The position numbers and the translations under genes were made by a program. The notes under the pieces were generated by a model that was given only the letters and a program-made list of their open reading frames with translations, was not told the origin of the DNA and searched no databases. A stretch of 64,000 nt of DNA from JBBDXS01 sp040902195. Its GTDB lineage: Bacteria; Chloroflexota; Dehalococcoidia; DSTF01; RBG-16-68-14. The stretch spans positions 372,001 through 436,000 of the forward strand of contig JBBDXS010000019.1 of NCBI GenBank assembly GCA_040902195.1, written 5' to 3'. Below are positions 32,937 to 40,595 of this stretch, piece by piece. How positions within the stretch are numbered: the stretch's first letter is position 1; every line of letters begins with the position of its first letter.

Positions 32937-34421
32937 TTGACCAACGGCAAAGCCTGGCCGACGGACACCGGAACGAACGGCCACGCGCCCGACGTGCTTG
33001 GCCTGCGTCCCGTTGAGGGCGATCTGCCGGATCCTGTAATCCCGGAGGACCCCTTCCACCGCCTGAACCTCCGCACGGCGATCTATTTTGCGCTCGTCGT
33101 CCTGATCGCCGGCCTCGCCATCGCTTACTTCGCTCCGGACATCTCGACGGACGGCTGGCAGGGCCTGCTGACACTTACGCTGCTCGCTATCGCTTTCGAA
33201 CGGTTCGGTATCAGGATCTACGGAGACACGCACGTTTCGGCGGGCGTGGTTGCGTTGATGGCCATCGCCATCATCTACGGGGCGCCGGCCGTCGTTATCG
33301 CCGCCCCGGTCGTCGTCTTCGCCGCGACGCTGTTCACGCCGAGCGGCTGGCACACTCGGGCTTTCGATATGGGCAGCTACACGCTCGCGAACGTGTGCGC
33401 TGCCCTCGTGTTCAACGCGTTCATCGACGTCGATGGCGGGGTCAGTGGCTGGTGGGCGCCGGCGGTGCTCGCGGCGACCATGGTGAACTACAGCGTGAAC
33501 ATCCCGCTCGTGGCAACCGCCGTCTGGCTTCGCACGGGCAGCTCATGGCTTGGCGTTTGGCGCGACGAGCACCAGTGGATCATCCCGTACTACATCGTGT
33601 TCGGGCTGCTTGGATTCGCGCTCTCTGCCGGCTACCTGGCGGTTGGCATCCCAGGCATCTTTGCATTCGTGGCTCCGCCGCTCATGATGCGTTTCGCCCT
33701 TCAGCAATACGTCAGCAAGACCGAGCAGACTGTGCTCGAGCTGAAGCAGAAGAACGCTCAGTTGGAGGCCGCCAACGAGAGCATTCTGCAGATGACGGAT
33801 CGCCTGACGGAAACGTATGACGGCACGCTCGAGGCCCTCGTCTCCGCACTCGACGCCCGCGACCGCGAGACGAAGGGCCATTCGTTCCGTGTTGCGTCAT
33901 ACGTCCTGAGTATGGCGCGCACGCTCGGCGTGCCGGAGGGCACGCACGAGTGGACGGATATGTATCGCGGCGCGCTACTGCACGACGTGGGCAAGATTGG
34001 TGTGCCGGACTCCATCCTGCACAAGCCCGGCCCGCTCACGCCCGAGGAGTGGGACAGCATGAAGCGTCACCCGGATATCGGGCACGACATGCTGAGGGAG
34101 ATCTCGTTCCTCTCCGGCGCAGCGTCGATCGTCCACGCCCACCACGAGCGGTTCGATGGCAAGGGCTACCCTCGTGGCATGGCGGGAGACGAGATCCCGA
34201 TTGGGGCGCGCATCTTCACGATCGCTGACGCCTTCGACGCGATGACGTCGGACCGCCCGTACCGGAAGGCGCTCAAGCCAGAGATGGCCCGCGAGGAGAT
34301 CGTGCGCCACAGTGGCACGCAGTTCGACCCGCAAGCCGTGCAGGCGTTCCTGCTCGTGTACGAAGAGATGGAGCACAACGCCCTCGCTCGCGACCACGAC
34401 GTCGTCGCCCACGCCGCCTAA
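32937..34421 (+). CDS. Membrane-anchored HD-GYP domain c-di-GMP phosphodiesterase
   Basis: 494 residues. The TTG start at 32937 is supported by AGGAGG five bases upstream. Six or so membrane helices occupy residues about 45-260 (for example AIYFALVVLIAGLAIAYF and AGVVALMAIAIIYGAPAVVI), then a coiled coil (VLELKQKNAQLEAANESI) and the HD-GYP domain: HSFRVASYV, LLHDVGKIGVPDSILHKPG, HPDIGHDMLREI and the GYP loop HHERFDGKGYPRG. All metal-binding His/Asp positions that I can check are present. It should hydrolyse c-di-GMP to pGpG/GMP, and so would lower the ligand of the upstream riboswitch. The membrane part may sense a signal. Confidence 0.93.
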   Translation: MTNGKAWPTDTGTNGHAPDVLGLRPVEGDLPDPVIPEDPFHRLNLRTAIYFALVVLIAGLAIAYFAPDISTDGWQGLLTLTLLAIAFERFGIRIYGDTHVSAGVVALMAIAIIYGAPAVVIAAPVVVFAATLFTPSGWHTRAFDMGSYTLANVCAALVFNAFIDVDGGVSGWWAPAVLAATMVNYSVNIPLVATAVWLRTGSSWLGVWRDEHQWIIPYYIVFGLLGFALSAGYLAVGIPGIFAFVAPPLMMRFALQQYVSKTEQTVLELKQKNAQLEAANESILQMTDRLTETYDGTLEALVSALDARDRETKGHSFRVASYVLSMARTLGVPEGTHEWTDMYRGALLHDVGKIGVPDSILHKPGPLTPEEWDSMKRHPDIGHDMLREISFLSGAASIVHAHHERFDGKGYPRGMAGDEIPIGARIFTIADAFDAMTSDRPYRKALKPEMAREEIVRHSGTQFDPQAVQAFLLVYEEMEHNALARDHDVVAHAA

Positions 34422-34474
34422 CCACCCCCCAAACAAAAGAGCTCCGCCGAGCGCGGGGCCTTCAGCGCACAGCC

Positions 34475-34502
34475 ATCGGGGACGAGTCATCCCGTCCCCG
34501 AT
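34475..34502. terminator. Strong hairpin between convergent genes
   Basis: ATCGGGGACG (34475-34484) and CGTCCCCGAT (34493-34502) form a perfect 10-bp stem with an 8-base loop, 53 bp after the HD-GYP stop and 28 bp from the stop of the small minus-strand gene. It could serve both directions. Confidence 0.65.
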
Positions 34503-34530
34503 AGTCCAACGTTCCTCAGTAAGCGTGGCG

Positions 34531-34626
34531 CTACCGCAGACGCACACCGAGGATGGTCGGTGCGAATGGAGCTACTGCAGAAGCTACCATGAGTCCCACA
34601 GCCGCAGCCGTCCAAGCGAGCTTCAT
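34531..34626 (-). CDS. 31-residue hydrophobic peptide with promoter and RBS
   Basis: ATG at 34626 preceded by GGGAGGGG about seven bases upstream; stop TAG at 34531. The peptide is MKLAWTAAAVGLMVASAVAP followed by FAPTILGVRLR: a Lys, a hydrophobic helix of about 18 residues and a positively charged end. This could be a tiny membrane peptide or a leader-like secreted peptide. A TTGACA promoter lies about 90 bp upstream on the same strand and a hairpin follows the stop. No family is known to me. It is the only coding signal in 34422-34948. Confidence 0.5.
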   Translation of the reverse strand: MKLAWTAAAVGLMVASAVAPFAPTILGVRLR

Positions 34627-34711
34627 TGCTCTTCCCCTCCCTTCCTTGGTAGTCCGCCAGTTGGTCGAGTCCACCTCGCGCTGAGAGCAAACGTACCAAC
34701 CAGTCAGTTTC

Positions 34712-34741
34712 TTCTTACGCTTCTCTCTACCACGCTGTCAA
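34712..34741 (-). promoter_or_regulatory. Sigma-A promoter of the small hydrophobic-peptide gene
   Basis: On the minus strand: TTGACA (34741-34736), 18-bp spacer, TAAGAA (34717-34712). The perfect -35 supports transcription towards the small ORF at 34626. Confidence 0.5.
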
Positions 34742-34884
34742 TACTCAATGTGCTGCGTAGCAGTAGCTGCCGAGCCTTTGCGCTTCGGTTTAGCGCTCCA
34801 CCGACTAAGGATCCGTGCGCGGGCAGAGCGGACTCAAGGAGTTCCCCGGGGCAGATTCGTCGTCGAAGCTGATAGACTCGCTAG

Positions 34885-34912
34885 TTGACAGCCCATAGCA
34901 AGGCGTTATGAT
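34885..34912 (+). promoter_or_regulatory. Sigma-A promoter of the zinc-ribbon protein gene
   Basis: TTGACA (34885-34890), 16-bp spacer, TATGAT (34907-34912), 36 bp before the ATG at 34949. Confidence 0.7.
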
Positions 34913-34948
34913 AGACATTAGAGCTCTTCCTGAGAGAGAGGTGCGGCA

Positions 34949-35494
34949 ATGCAAATCGATTGGAACAAGACGATCGAGGAGATCCTGGCCGATAAGATGG
35001 CCTGCCCGCGGTGTGGCAGCTTTACCGACGAAATTGCCGCCGGCTACACCCGCGAGCCCTGGGGTACCGACTACGCGCCCCGCTGCCAGTTCTGTACGCG
35101 GAGGGAAGACTGCGACGCGCGAAAGCTCGTCGTCCTTTGCTTGTCCTGTGCGCGCGAGCTGAGCCTGCGCGCCCGCCGCGTCGATCAGGAGACGCTGATG
35201 ACAATGCTCCTGAACGACTGCCGGAAGGACCTCGAAGAGTCACTGGATTACCTGGCTGAGTACTGGCTCGAGGACCTTGACGTGCCACCGGAAAACGCCG
35301 ATAAGCGCCTGGAGGACTACGACCAAGAGACCTTCGGCGAAGAAGACGCTGCGCGCCGCCGGCTTGAGGAAGAGTACCTGACCTACCATCGCTGGTTCCG
35401 CGACCACGCCCTGCGCATCCCCGATCCGGGCTGGCGCTCCGAGTACGCGGAAGAGATCATCGGTCTCGGTTACATGACACAGCTCGGCGAATAG
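34949..35494 (+). CDS. Zinc-ribbon protein of unknown function
   Basis: 181 residues; GAGAGAGAGG lies before the ATG. Residues about 19-72 hold three Cys pairs: CPRCGSF, CQFCTRREDC and LCLSCAREL, suggesting one or two bound zinc ions. The rest is acidic and helical (LEESLDYLAEYWLEDLDVPP, then a Glu/Arg-rich helix). No catalytic motif is seen. It is monocistronic with a good promoter. It might be a nucleic-acid-binding or adaptor protein, which is only a guess from the zinc ribbon. Confidence 0.75.
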   Translation: MQIDWNKTIEEILADKMACPRCGSFTDEIAAGYTREPWGTDYAPRCQFCTRREDCDARKLVVLCLSCARELSLRARRVDQETLMTMLLNDCRKDLEESLDYLAEYWLEDLDVPPENADKRLEDYDQETFGEEDAARRRLEEEYLTYHRWFRDHALRIPDPGWRSEYAEEIIGLGYMTQLGE

Positions 35495-35560
35495 CCGAAC
35501 TTCGTACTGAGGCTCGAAGCCCTCCGTCGGAAAGCATTCTTCTTGCCGTAGCGACGCTCC

Positions 35561-36781
35561 CTAGGAGCGCGAGCTCGTCGCGAGGCGCGCTTCTTCGCTG
35601 CGGCGAAGTGCGTCATCGATGCGAGTGAGCAAGTCATCGAGGCCCCAACCGCGCGCGGCCGAGATGAGCACTGCCTCGGGCGCCCCCGAGGCGAGCCCGG
35701 CATCGTACTCCGCCAGCTCCTCGATGCTCGCGATCTGCCCGCGTTCGCTCACGAGCAGATCGACCTTGTTCAGAGCAACCACACGCGGACGGTCCGACAG
35801 CCCTAGCTCGGCCAGCGTGTCATCCACGGTCTGGCTCTGCTGCGCGGCGTCGGCGTGCGTGATGTCGACGACGTGCAGGAGCAGGTCTGCTTCTTGTAAT
35901 TCTTCCAGCGTCGCCTGAAACGCCGCGATGAGCTGCGTCGGCAGCTTTTGGATGAAGCCCACCGTGTCGCTCAGGAGCGCACCATGGCCGCTGGGCAGAC
36001 GGATGCGTCGCGTGATGGGATCGAGTGTAGCGAAGAGCTGGTTTTCGACGAGCACGTCTGCCTTCGTCAGCGCGCGCATCAGCGTCGATTTGCCGGCGTT
36101 CGTGTAGCCGACGAGCGCGACGATTGGCACGCCAGCCTTCGAGCGGCGGTGGCGGTACAGCGAGCGCTGGCGACGCACGTCCTCGATCTCGCGCTTGAGC
36201 TTCGAAACGCGATTGCGCACCATGCGACGGTCTGTCTCCAGCTGCGTCTCACCGGGGCCGCGCACGCCGATCGAGCCCTGCCCTCCCGCGCGCCCCAGCC
36301 GTTCGAGGTGGCTCCACTGCCCGGCGAGGCGCGGCAGAAGGTACTCGGCCTGAGCGAGATCGACTTGCAGCCGGCCCTCGCGCGAGCGCGCGCGCATCGC
36401 GAAGATATCGATGATGAGCGCGGTGCGATCGAGCACCTTCACGTCGAGCGCCTTCTCGATGTTGCGTTGCTGCGACGGCGACAGCTCGTCGTCGAAGACG
36501 ACCATGGTGTAGCCCATCGAATCGCGCAGCGAGACGATCTCTTTCAGCTTGCCTTGGCCGACATAATGCGCAGGGTGAGGCGAGTCGAGCTTCTGTACGG
36601 TTTGTCCAACGACCTTGCCGCCCGCCGTTCGTACCAGCTCCGCCAACTCTTCCAGCGAGCTTTCGGAAGCCCAGCCGCCGCCTCGGCGGGCTGCGCCTCC
36701 CGCGCCGCTGCGTCGCGATTCCACCGCGACGAGCAGCGCACGCTCCTGCTCACTGCCGGTTGTATGTAGCTGTCGTGCGAT
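35561..36781 (-). CDS. hflX: GTPase HflX, probably started at a non-canonical ATC codon
   Basis: GTP-binding ribosome-splitting factor. G1 VGYTNAGKSTLMRALT, G2/G3 LFATLDPITRRIRLP and LLSDTVGFI, G4 NKVDLL. The N-terminal HflX domain has GQGKLKEIVSLRDSM, FDDELSPSQQRNIEKAL and IGVRGPGETQLETDRR. The first conventional start (GTG, 36724) falls inside the conserved N-terminus: in-frame residues before it read TTGSEQERALLVAVE, matching GEQAVLVHI in E. coli HflX. The only initiation-like codon after the Shine-Dalgarno GGAGGT (36796-36791) is ATC at 36781, nine bases away. That gives 406 residues. An extended -10 (TGGTATTCT, 36812-36804) lies just upstream. Confidence 0.85.
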   Translation of the reverse strand: MARQLHTTGSEQERALLVAVESRRSGAGGAARRGGGWASESSLEELAELVRTAGGKVVGQTVQKLDSPHPAHYVGQGKLKEIVSLRDSMGYTMVVFDDELSPSQQRNIEKALDVKVLDRTALIIDIFAMRARSREGRLQVDLAQAEYLLPRLAGQWSHLERLGRAGGQGSIGVRGPGETQLETDRRMVRNRVSKLKREIEDVRRQRSLYRHRRSKAGVPIVALVGYTNAGKSTLMRALTKADVLVENQLFATLDPITRRIRLPSGHGALLSDTVGFIQKLPTQLIAAFQATLEELQEADLLLHVVDITHADAAQQSQTVDDTLAELGLSDRPRVVALNKVDLLVSERGQIASIEELAEYDAGLASGAPEAVLISAARGWGLDDLLTRIDDALRRSEEARLATSSRS

Positions 36782-36803
36782 GTGCCGGGAACCTCCGATT
36801 AAC

Positions 36804-36812
36804 AGAATACCA
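36804..36812 (-). promoter_or_regulatory. Extended -10 promoter of hflX
   Basis: TGGTATTCT on the minus strand, 23 bp before the putative ATC start and 8 bp before the GGAGGT ribosome binding site, so the leader is very short. Confidence 0.5.
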
Positions 36813-36908
36813 TAGCGTTCGGCGGCTCACCTTGACCGCGGGCCCCAGACACGGCATGGTGATAGTGGAACGTTCCTGGAAGTCTTCACGAGTCTTGAGG
36901 GACCGATC

Positions 36909-38186
36909 TTGAACGTCCTGCTCATCGGCTCCGGCGCGCGCGAGCATGCCCTCGCCTGGAAGCTGCGCCAGTCGCCTCGCCTCGATGACCTCTTTATCGC
37001 GCCGGGCAACGCCGGCACAGCCGAGCTCGGCACGAACCTCGCTATCTCCGACGCGGATTTCGACGCAATCGTCGCCGCCTGCCGCGAGCATCGCGTCGAG
37101 TTTGTCGTCGTCGGTAACGAGGACCCGCTCGCCGCGGGCATCGTCGACCGCCTCGCGGCTGAGGGCATAGCGGCCTTCGGACCGACCAGGGCGGCCGCTC
37201 AGATCGAGTCGTCGAAGGTGTTCTCGAAGGAGCTGATGAAGCGCTATGGCATCGCAACGGCGGCCTTCGCTGTGTTCGACGACGCCGCGAAGGCGCGCGC
37301 GCATATCGAAACCCACGCCTCGCCGCTCGTGCTCAAGGCGTACGGACTCGCTAAGGGCAAGGGCACGATCGTCACGTCGACCGTAGACGAAGCGCTCGAG
37401 GCGCTCGACGCGATCATGGTGCGTCGCGAGTTCGGCTCGGCCGGCGACCGCGTTGTGATCGAGGAGCGCCTCTCGGGGCCGGAAGTGAGCGCCCACGCCC
37501 TGACCGACGGCAAAACGGTCGCGCACATGCCGTTTTCCTGTGACCACAAGCCTGCCTTCGATGGCGACCGCGGGCCGAACACGGGCGGCATGGGCGCTTA
37601 CAGCCCGGCAGGCTGGCTCAACGATGCGACCGCGCGCGCGATCGAGTTCGACGTAACCGAGGCCGTCGTGCGCGCGCTCGATGCCGAGGGCCGCCCCTAT
37701 CGAGGCGTGATCTATCCCGGCCTGATGATCACGAACGGCGGCCCGAAGGTGATCGAATTCAACTGCCGCCTCGGCGATCCCGAGGCGCAGGTGTTGCTGC
37801 CGCGGCTCGATTCGGACCTGCTCGATGCCCTGTGGGCGGTCGCCAACAACCGCCTGCACGAAATCGAGCTACGCTGGTCGGAGCAGGCGTGCGTTGGCGT
37901 TGTCATGGCGTCGGGCGGCTACCCCGGCTCGTACGAGACCGGCTTGCCGATCGAGGGGCTAGACGATCTCGATCCCGGCGTGCTCGTGTTCCACGCGGGA
38001 ACGCGTCGTGATGCCGCCGGCACCCTCGTCACGGCGGGTGGCCGCGTGCTCACCGTATCCGCGCTCGGCGACTCGATAGAGGCGGCGCGCGAGAAGGCAT
38101 ATCGAAATATCGAACGCATTCGATTTGAGGGCGCGCACTACCGCCGCGATATCGGCGCGACGGCTGCCGCCGTACGGGGGAGATAG
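36909..38186 (+). CDS. purD: Phosphoribosylamine-glycine ligase
   Basis: 425 residues; TTG start with GAGGGA upstream. ATP-grasp enzyme making GAR from phosphoribosylamine, glycine and ATP. N-terminal MNVLLIGSGAREHALAWKL, ATP-binding SPLVLKAYGLAKGKGTIVTS, the GPEVSAHALTDGKTV strand, PNTGGMGAYSPAG and the metal/ligand segment VIEFNCRLGDPEAQVLLPRL. First gene of a purine cluster; purE follows after 1 bp. Confidence 0.96.
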   Translation: MNVLLIGSGAREHALAWKLRQSPRLDDLFIAPGNAGTAELGTNLAISDADFDAIVAACREHRVEFVVVGNEDPLAAGIVDRLAAEGIAAFGPTRAAAQIESSKVFSKELMKRYGIATAAFAVFDDAAKARAHIETHASPLVLKAYGLAKGKGTIVTSTVDEALEALDAIMVRREFGSAGDRVVIEERLSGPEVSAHALTDGKTVAHMPFSCDHKPAFDGDRGPNTGGMGAYSPAGWLNDATARAIEFDVTEAVVRALDAEGRPYRGVIYPGLMITNGGPKVIEFNCRLGDPEAQVLLPRLDSDLLDALWAVANNRLHEIELRWSEQACVGVVMASGGYPGSYETGLPIEGLDDLDPGVLVFHAGTRRDAAGTLVTAGGRVLTVSALGDSIEAAREKAYRNIERIRFEGAHYRRDIGATAAAVRGR

Positions 38187-38187
38187 C

Positions 38188-38646
38188 GTGGCGCTCGTAG
38201 CTGTACTGATGGGCTCGAAAAGCGATGCAGCGACGATGCAGGACTGTCTCGACCAGCTCGAGAAGCTCGGCATCGCGCACGAGGTGCACGTGATGTCCGC
38301 GCACCGCACTCCTGACAAGGTGCGCGAATTCGCATCTTCGGCCGCGGACCATGGCTTCGAAGTGATCATCGCGGCCGCCGGAGGCGCGGGGGCGCTGCCC
38401 GGCGCGGTGAAGGCGTACTGCCCCCTCCCCGTCATCGGTGTGCCGCTCCCGGCGAGCGAGCTAAAGGGCGTCGATTCGCTTTACTCGATGGCGCAGATGC
38501 CGCCCGGCGCGCCCGTCGCGACTGTCGCGATCGGCGCGTGGGGTGCGCGCAACGCCGCGCTTCTCGCGGCCGAGATCCTCGCTCTCAAGCACGAGGACAT
38601 CCGCACCAAGTACCTTGAGTTTCGGCGTGTGCAGTCGGGAGGCTAA
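38188..38646 (+). CDS. purE: N5-carboxyaminoimidazole ribonucleotide mutase
   Basis: 152 residues from the GTG at 38188, with GGGGGAG five bases upstream. Class I PurE: VLMGSKSDAATMQDCLDQLE, the catalytic HVMSAHRTPDKVRE and GVDSLYSMAQMPPGAPVATV. One oddity: the loop normally GGAAHLPG reads GGAGALPG, losing the conserved His, while the SAHRTP His remains. It converts N5-CAIR to CAIR; no PurK is in the window, so it may work with PurK elsewhere or, less likely, use CO2 directly. Confidence 0.92.
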   Translation: MALVAVLMGSKSDAATMQDCLDQLEKLGIAHEVHVMSAHRTPDKVREFASSAADHGFEVIIAAAGGAGALPGAVKAYCPLPVIGVPLPASELKGVDSLYSMAQMPPGAPVATVAIGAWGARNAALLAAEILALKHEDIRTKYLEFRRVQSGG

Positions 38647-38653
38647 ACTGGAT

Positions 38654-39004
38654 ATGCCGGAGGCTCCGGCCCGCTCTAACCGCATGTTCCGCACAAACGC
38701 CGAGGCCACCGCCGTCGAGATGTTTCCGGGCATTGTTCGCCGGACGCTGAATAGCGGCGATCGGACGACGCTGATCGAAGTCGCCCTCGCGGCGGGCTCG
38801 GTCGTCCCGGCGCACACGCACCCCCACGAGCAGATCGGCTACGTAGCGAAAGGCAGCGTACGCTTCGTGATTGGGGACGCAGTGCAGGACCTCGCTGCGG
38901 GCGACAGCTACCTCGTGCCCGCCGGCGTCTCGCACGAGGTCACGGCACTCGAGGACGCGGTCTGCATCGACTGCTTTTCGCCCGTACGTGAGGAGTACCT
39001 GTGA
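38654..39004 (+). CDS. Cupin-domain protein
   Basis: 116 residues. Single cupin barrel: motif 1 GSVVPAHTHPHEQIGYVAKG (metal ligands H-x-H-x4-Q/E-G-type) and motif 2 LAAGDSYLVPAGVSHEVTAL. It sits between purE and purB in the same transcript; its stop overlaps the purB GTG. The substrate is unknown; small cupins of this type may sequester or isomerise metabolites. A metabolic link with purine synthesis is not established. Confidence 0.85.
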   Translation: MPEAPARSNRMFRTNAEATAVEMFPGIVRRTLNSGDRTTLIEVALAAGSVVPAHTHPHEQIGYVAKGSVRFVIGDAVQDLAAGDSYLVPAGVSHEVTALEDAVCIDCFSPVREEYL

Positions 39005-40296
39005 TTCCGCGCTACTCCCGCCCCGAGATGGCCGCCGTCTGGTCGGACGAGCACAAGTACGAGACGTGGCTGCGCGTCGAGATCGCCGCCTGCGACGCGT
39101 GGGCCGAAACGGGCGCGATCGCGAAAGACGACGCCGAGAAGATCCGCGGCGCCCGCTTCGACATCGACGCTATCGCCCGCTACGAGGCGGAGATGCATCA
39201 CGATTTCAATGCGTTCCTCCGTTCCGTTGCCGACAGCCTGGGCGACGAGTCCCGCTTCGTGCATCTCGGTCTGACGTCCTACGACGCGGAGGACACCGCG
39301 CTCGGGCTGCGCCTGTGCGAGGCGTCCGAGATCCTCGAACGCGGCGTCGAGGGGCTGCTGGACGTGATCGAGAAGCGCGCAGTCGAGTTCAAGGACACGC
39401 TCTGCATGGGCCGCAGCCACGGTGTCCACGCCGAGCCGATGACGTTCGGGCTCAAGCTGGCTGGCTGGGTCGACGAGATGCGCCGAAACGCGCGCCGCCT
39501 CGCCGAGGCGAAGGCCGGCGTTGCTGTGGGCAAGATCAGCGGGCCTGTTGGCACGCACGCCAGCGTCCCGCCGGCCGTCGAGGAGCTTGTCTGTGCAAAG
39601 CTCGGCCTCGAGGTCGACGCGATCAGCACGCAGGTCATCGGTCGTGACCGGCACGCGCACTTCGTTGCAACGCTGGCCGTCATCGGCGCCTCGCTCGACC
39701 GCTTTGCGACGGAGCTGCGCCACCTCCAGCGCACCGAGCTGCTGGAGGCCGAGGAGCCGTTCGGCGAAGGCCAGACGGGCTCCAGCGCGATGCCCCACAA
39801 ACGCAACCCCGAAAAGCTGGAGCGTATCTGCGGCCTGGCGCGGCTGCTGCGCGGCTACGCGCAGGTCGCGTTCGAGAACGTCGCGTTGTGGCACGAGCGT
39901 GATATCTCGCATTCGTCCGCGGAGCGCGTGGTCCTGCCGGACGCCTGCCTCGTGCTCGATTACGCGCTCGAGATGATGACGTTCGTCATGCGTGGGCTGC
40001 TCGTCTATCCAGCGCGGATGCGCGAGAACATGGAGACGAGCTACGGGTTGCCGTTCTCGCAGCGCGTGCTCCTCGCGCTTATCGATAAGGGCATGAACCG
40101 GCAAGAGGCGTACAAGATCGTCCAGCGCAACGCGATGGTCTCCTGGAAGGAGCGCCGCCCATTCCGCGAGACGCTCGACGCCGACGCGGACGTGACGCGC
40201 CGCCTGAGCGCGTCGGAGCTCGACGCGCTGTTCGATTACGCGTACTACACGAAACATGTGGATGACAGCTTCCGCAGACTGGGGCTAATCCCGTAG
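39001..40296 (+). CDS. purB: Adenylosuccinate lyase
   Basis: 431 residues from the GTG at 39001, overlapping the cupin stop as GTGA. Fumarase/aspartase superfamily: MIPRYSRPEMAAVWSDEHKY N-terminus, DTALGLRLCEA, MGRSHGVHAEPMTFG and the signature GSSAMPHKRNPEKLERICGL. It cleaves SAICAR to AICAR and adenylosuccinate to AMP. Length is that of bacterial PurB. Confidence 0.96.
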   Translation: MIPRYSRPEMAAVWSDEHKYETWLRVEIAACDAWAETGAIAKDDAEKIRGARFDIDAIARYEAEMHHDFNAFLRSVADSLGDESRFVHLGLTSYDAEDTALGLRLCEASEILERGVEGLLDVIEKRAVEFKDTLCMGRSHGVHAEPMTFGLKLAGWVDEMRRNARRLAEAKAGVAVGKISGPVGTHASVPPAVEELVCAKLGLEVDAISTQVIGRDRHAHFVATLAVIGASLDRFATELRHLQRTELLEAEEPFGEGQTGSSAMPHKRNPEKLERICGLARLLRGYAQVAFENVALWHERDISHSSAERVVLPDACLVLDYALEMMTFVMRGLLVYPARMRENMETSYGLPFSQRVLLALIDKGMNRQEAYKIVQRNAMVSWKERRPFRETLDADADVTRRLSASELDALFDYAYYTKHVDDSFRRLGLIP

Positions 40297-40311
40297 CTGC
40301 AGGTCTAGCTG

Positions 40312-40559
40312 CCGTTGGAGATGACGAGTGGCAACTGAACAAGTTCGTGCGTCTCTTCAAGCAACTGGCCGGGTATCATGTCAAGAAGTTGACCGGCGTG
40401 CCCCTGTGGCAGGTTAGCTACTACGATCACATTGTTCGTGCAGACGAGGATCTCAGTACCGTGACGGACGTGCTCGATAACCCCGTGCGGTCCGGGCCCG
40501 TCGATGACCGTGCCGCGTATTCCTTTGTCGGGCCGCGTGCTATCATTGACGACGCCTAG
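40312..40559 (+). pseudogene. C-terminal remnant of a REP-associated/Y1-type transposase
   Basis: In frame from about 40312 the sequence reads DDEWQLNKFVRLFKQLAGYH, KKLTGVPLWQVSYYDHIVRA then VLDNPVRSGPVDDRAAY. This is the conserved C-terminal part of RAYT/IS200-like Y1 transposases (LWQ..YYDH...DNPVRSGLV). The N-terminal HUH half is missing, there is no start codon, and one codon appears lost before VLDNP. It lies between purB and purC in the same orientation, and its last codons now carry the purC promoter. Confidence 0.8.
40538..40546 (+). promoter_or_regulatory. Extended -10 promoter before purC
   Basis: TGCTATCAT inside the transposase remnant, 50 bp before the purC ATG. Between them GCAGGCC-T-GGCCTGC (40560-40574) is a perfect palindrome at the expected mRNA start region. 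Confidence 0.5.
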
Positions 40560-40595
40560 GCAGGCCTGGCCTGCAACTACAGGAGGAATGCACTT

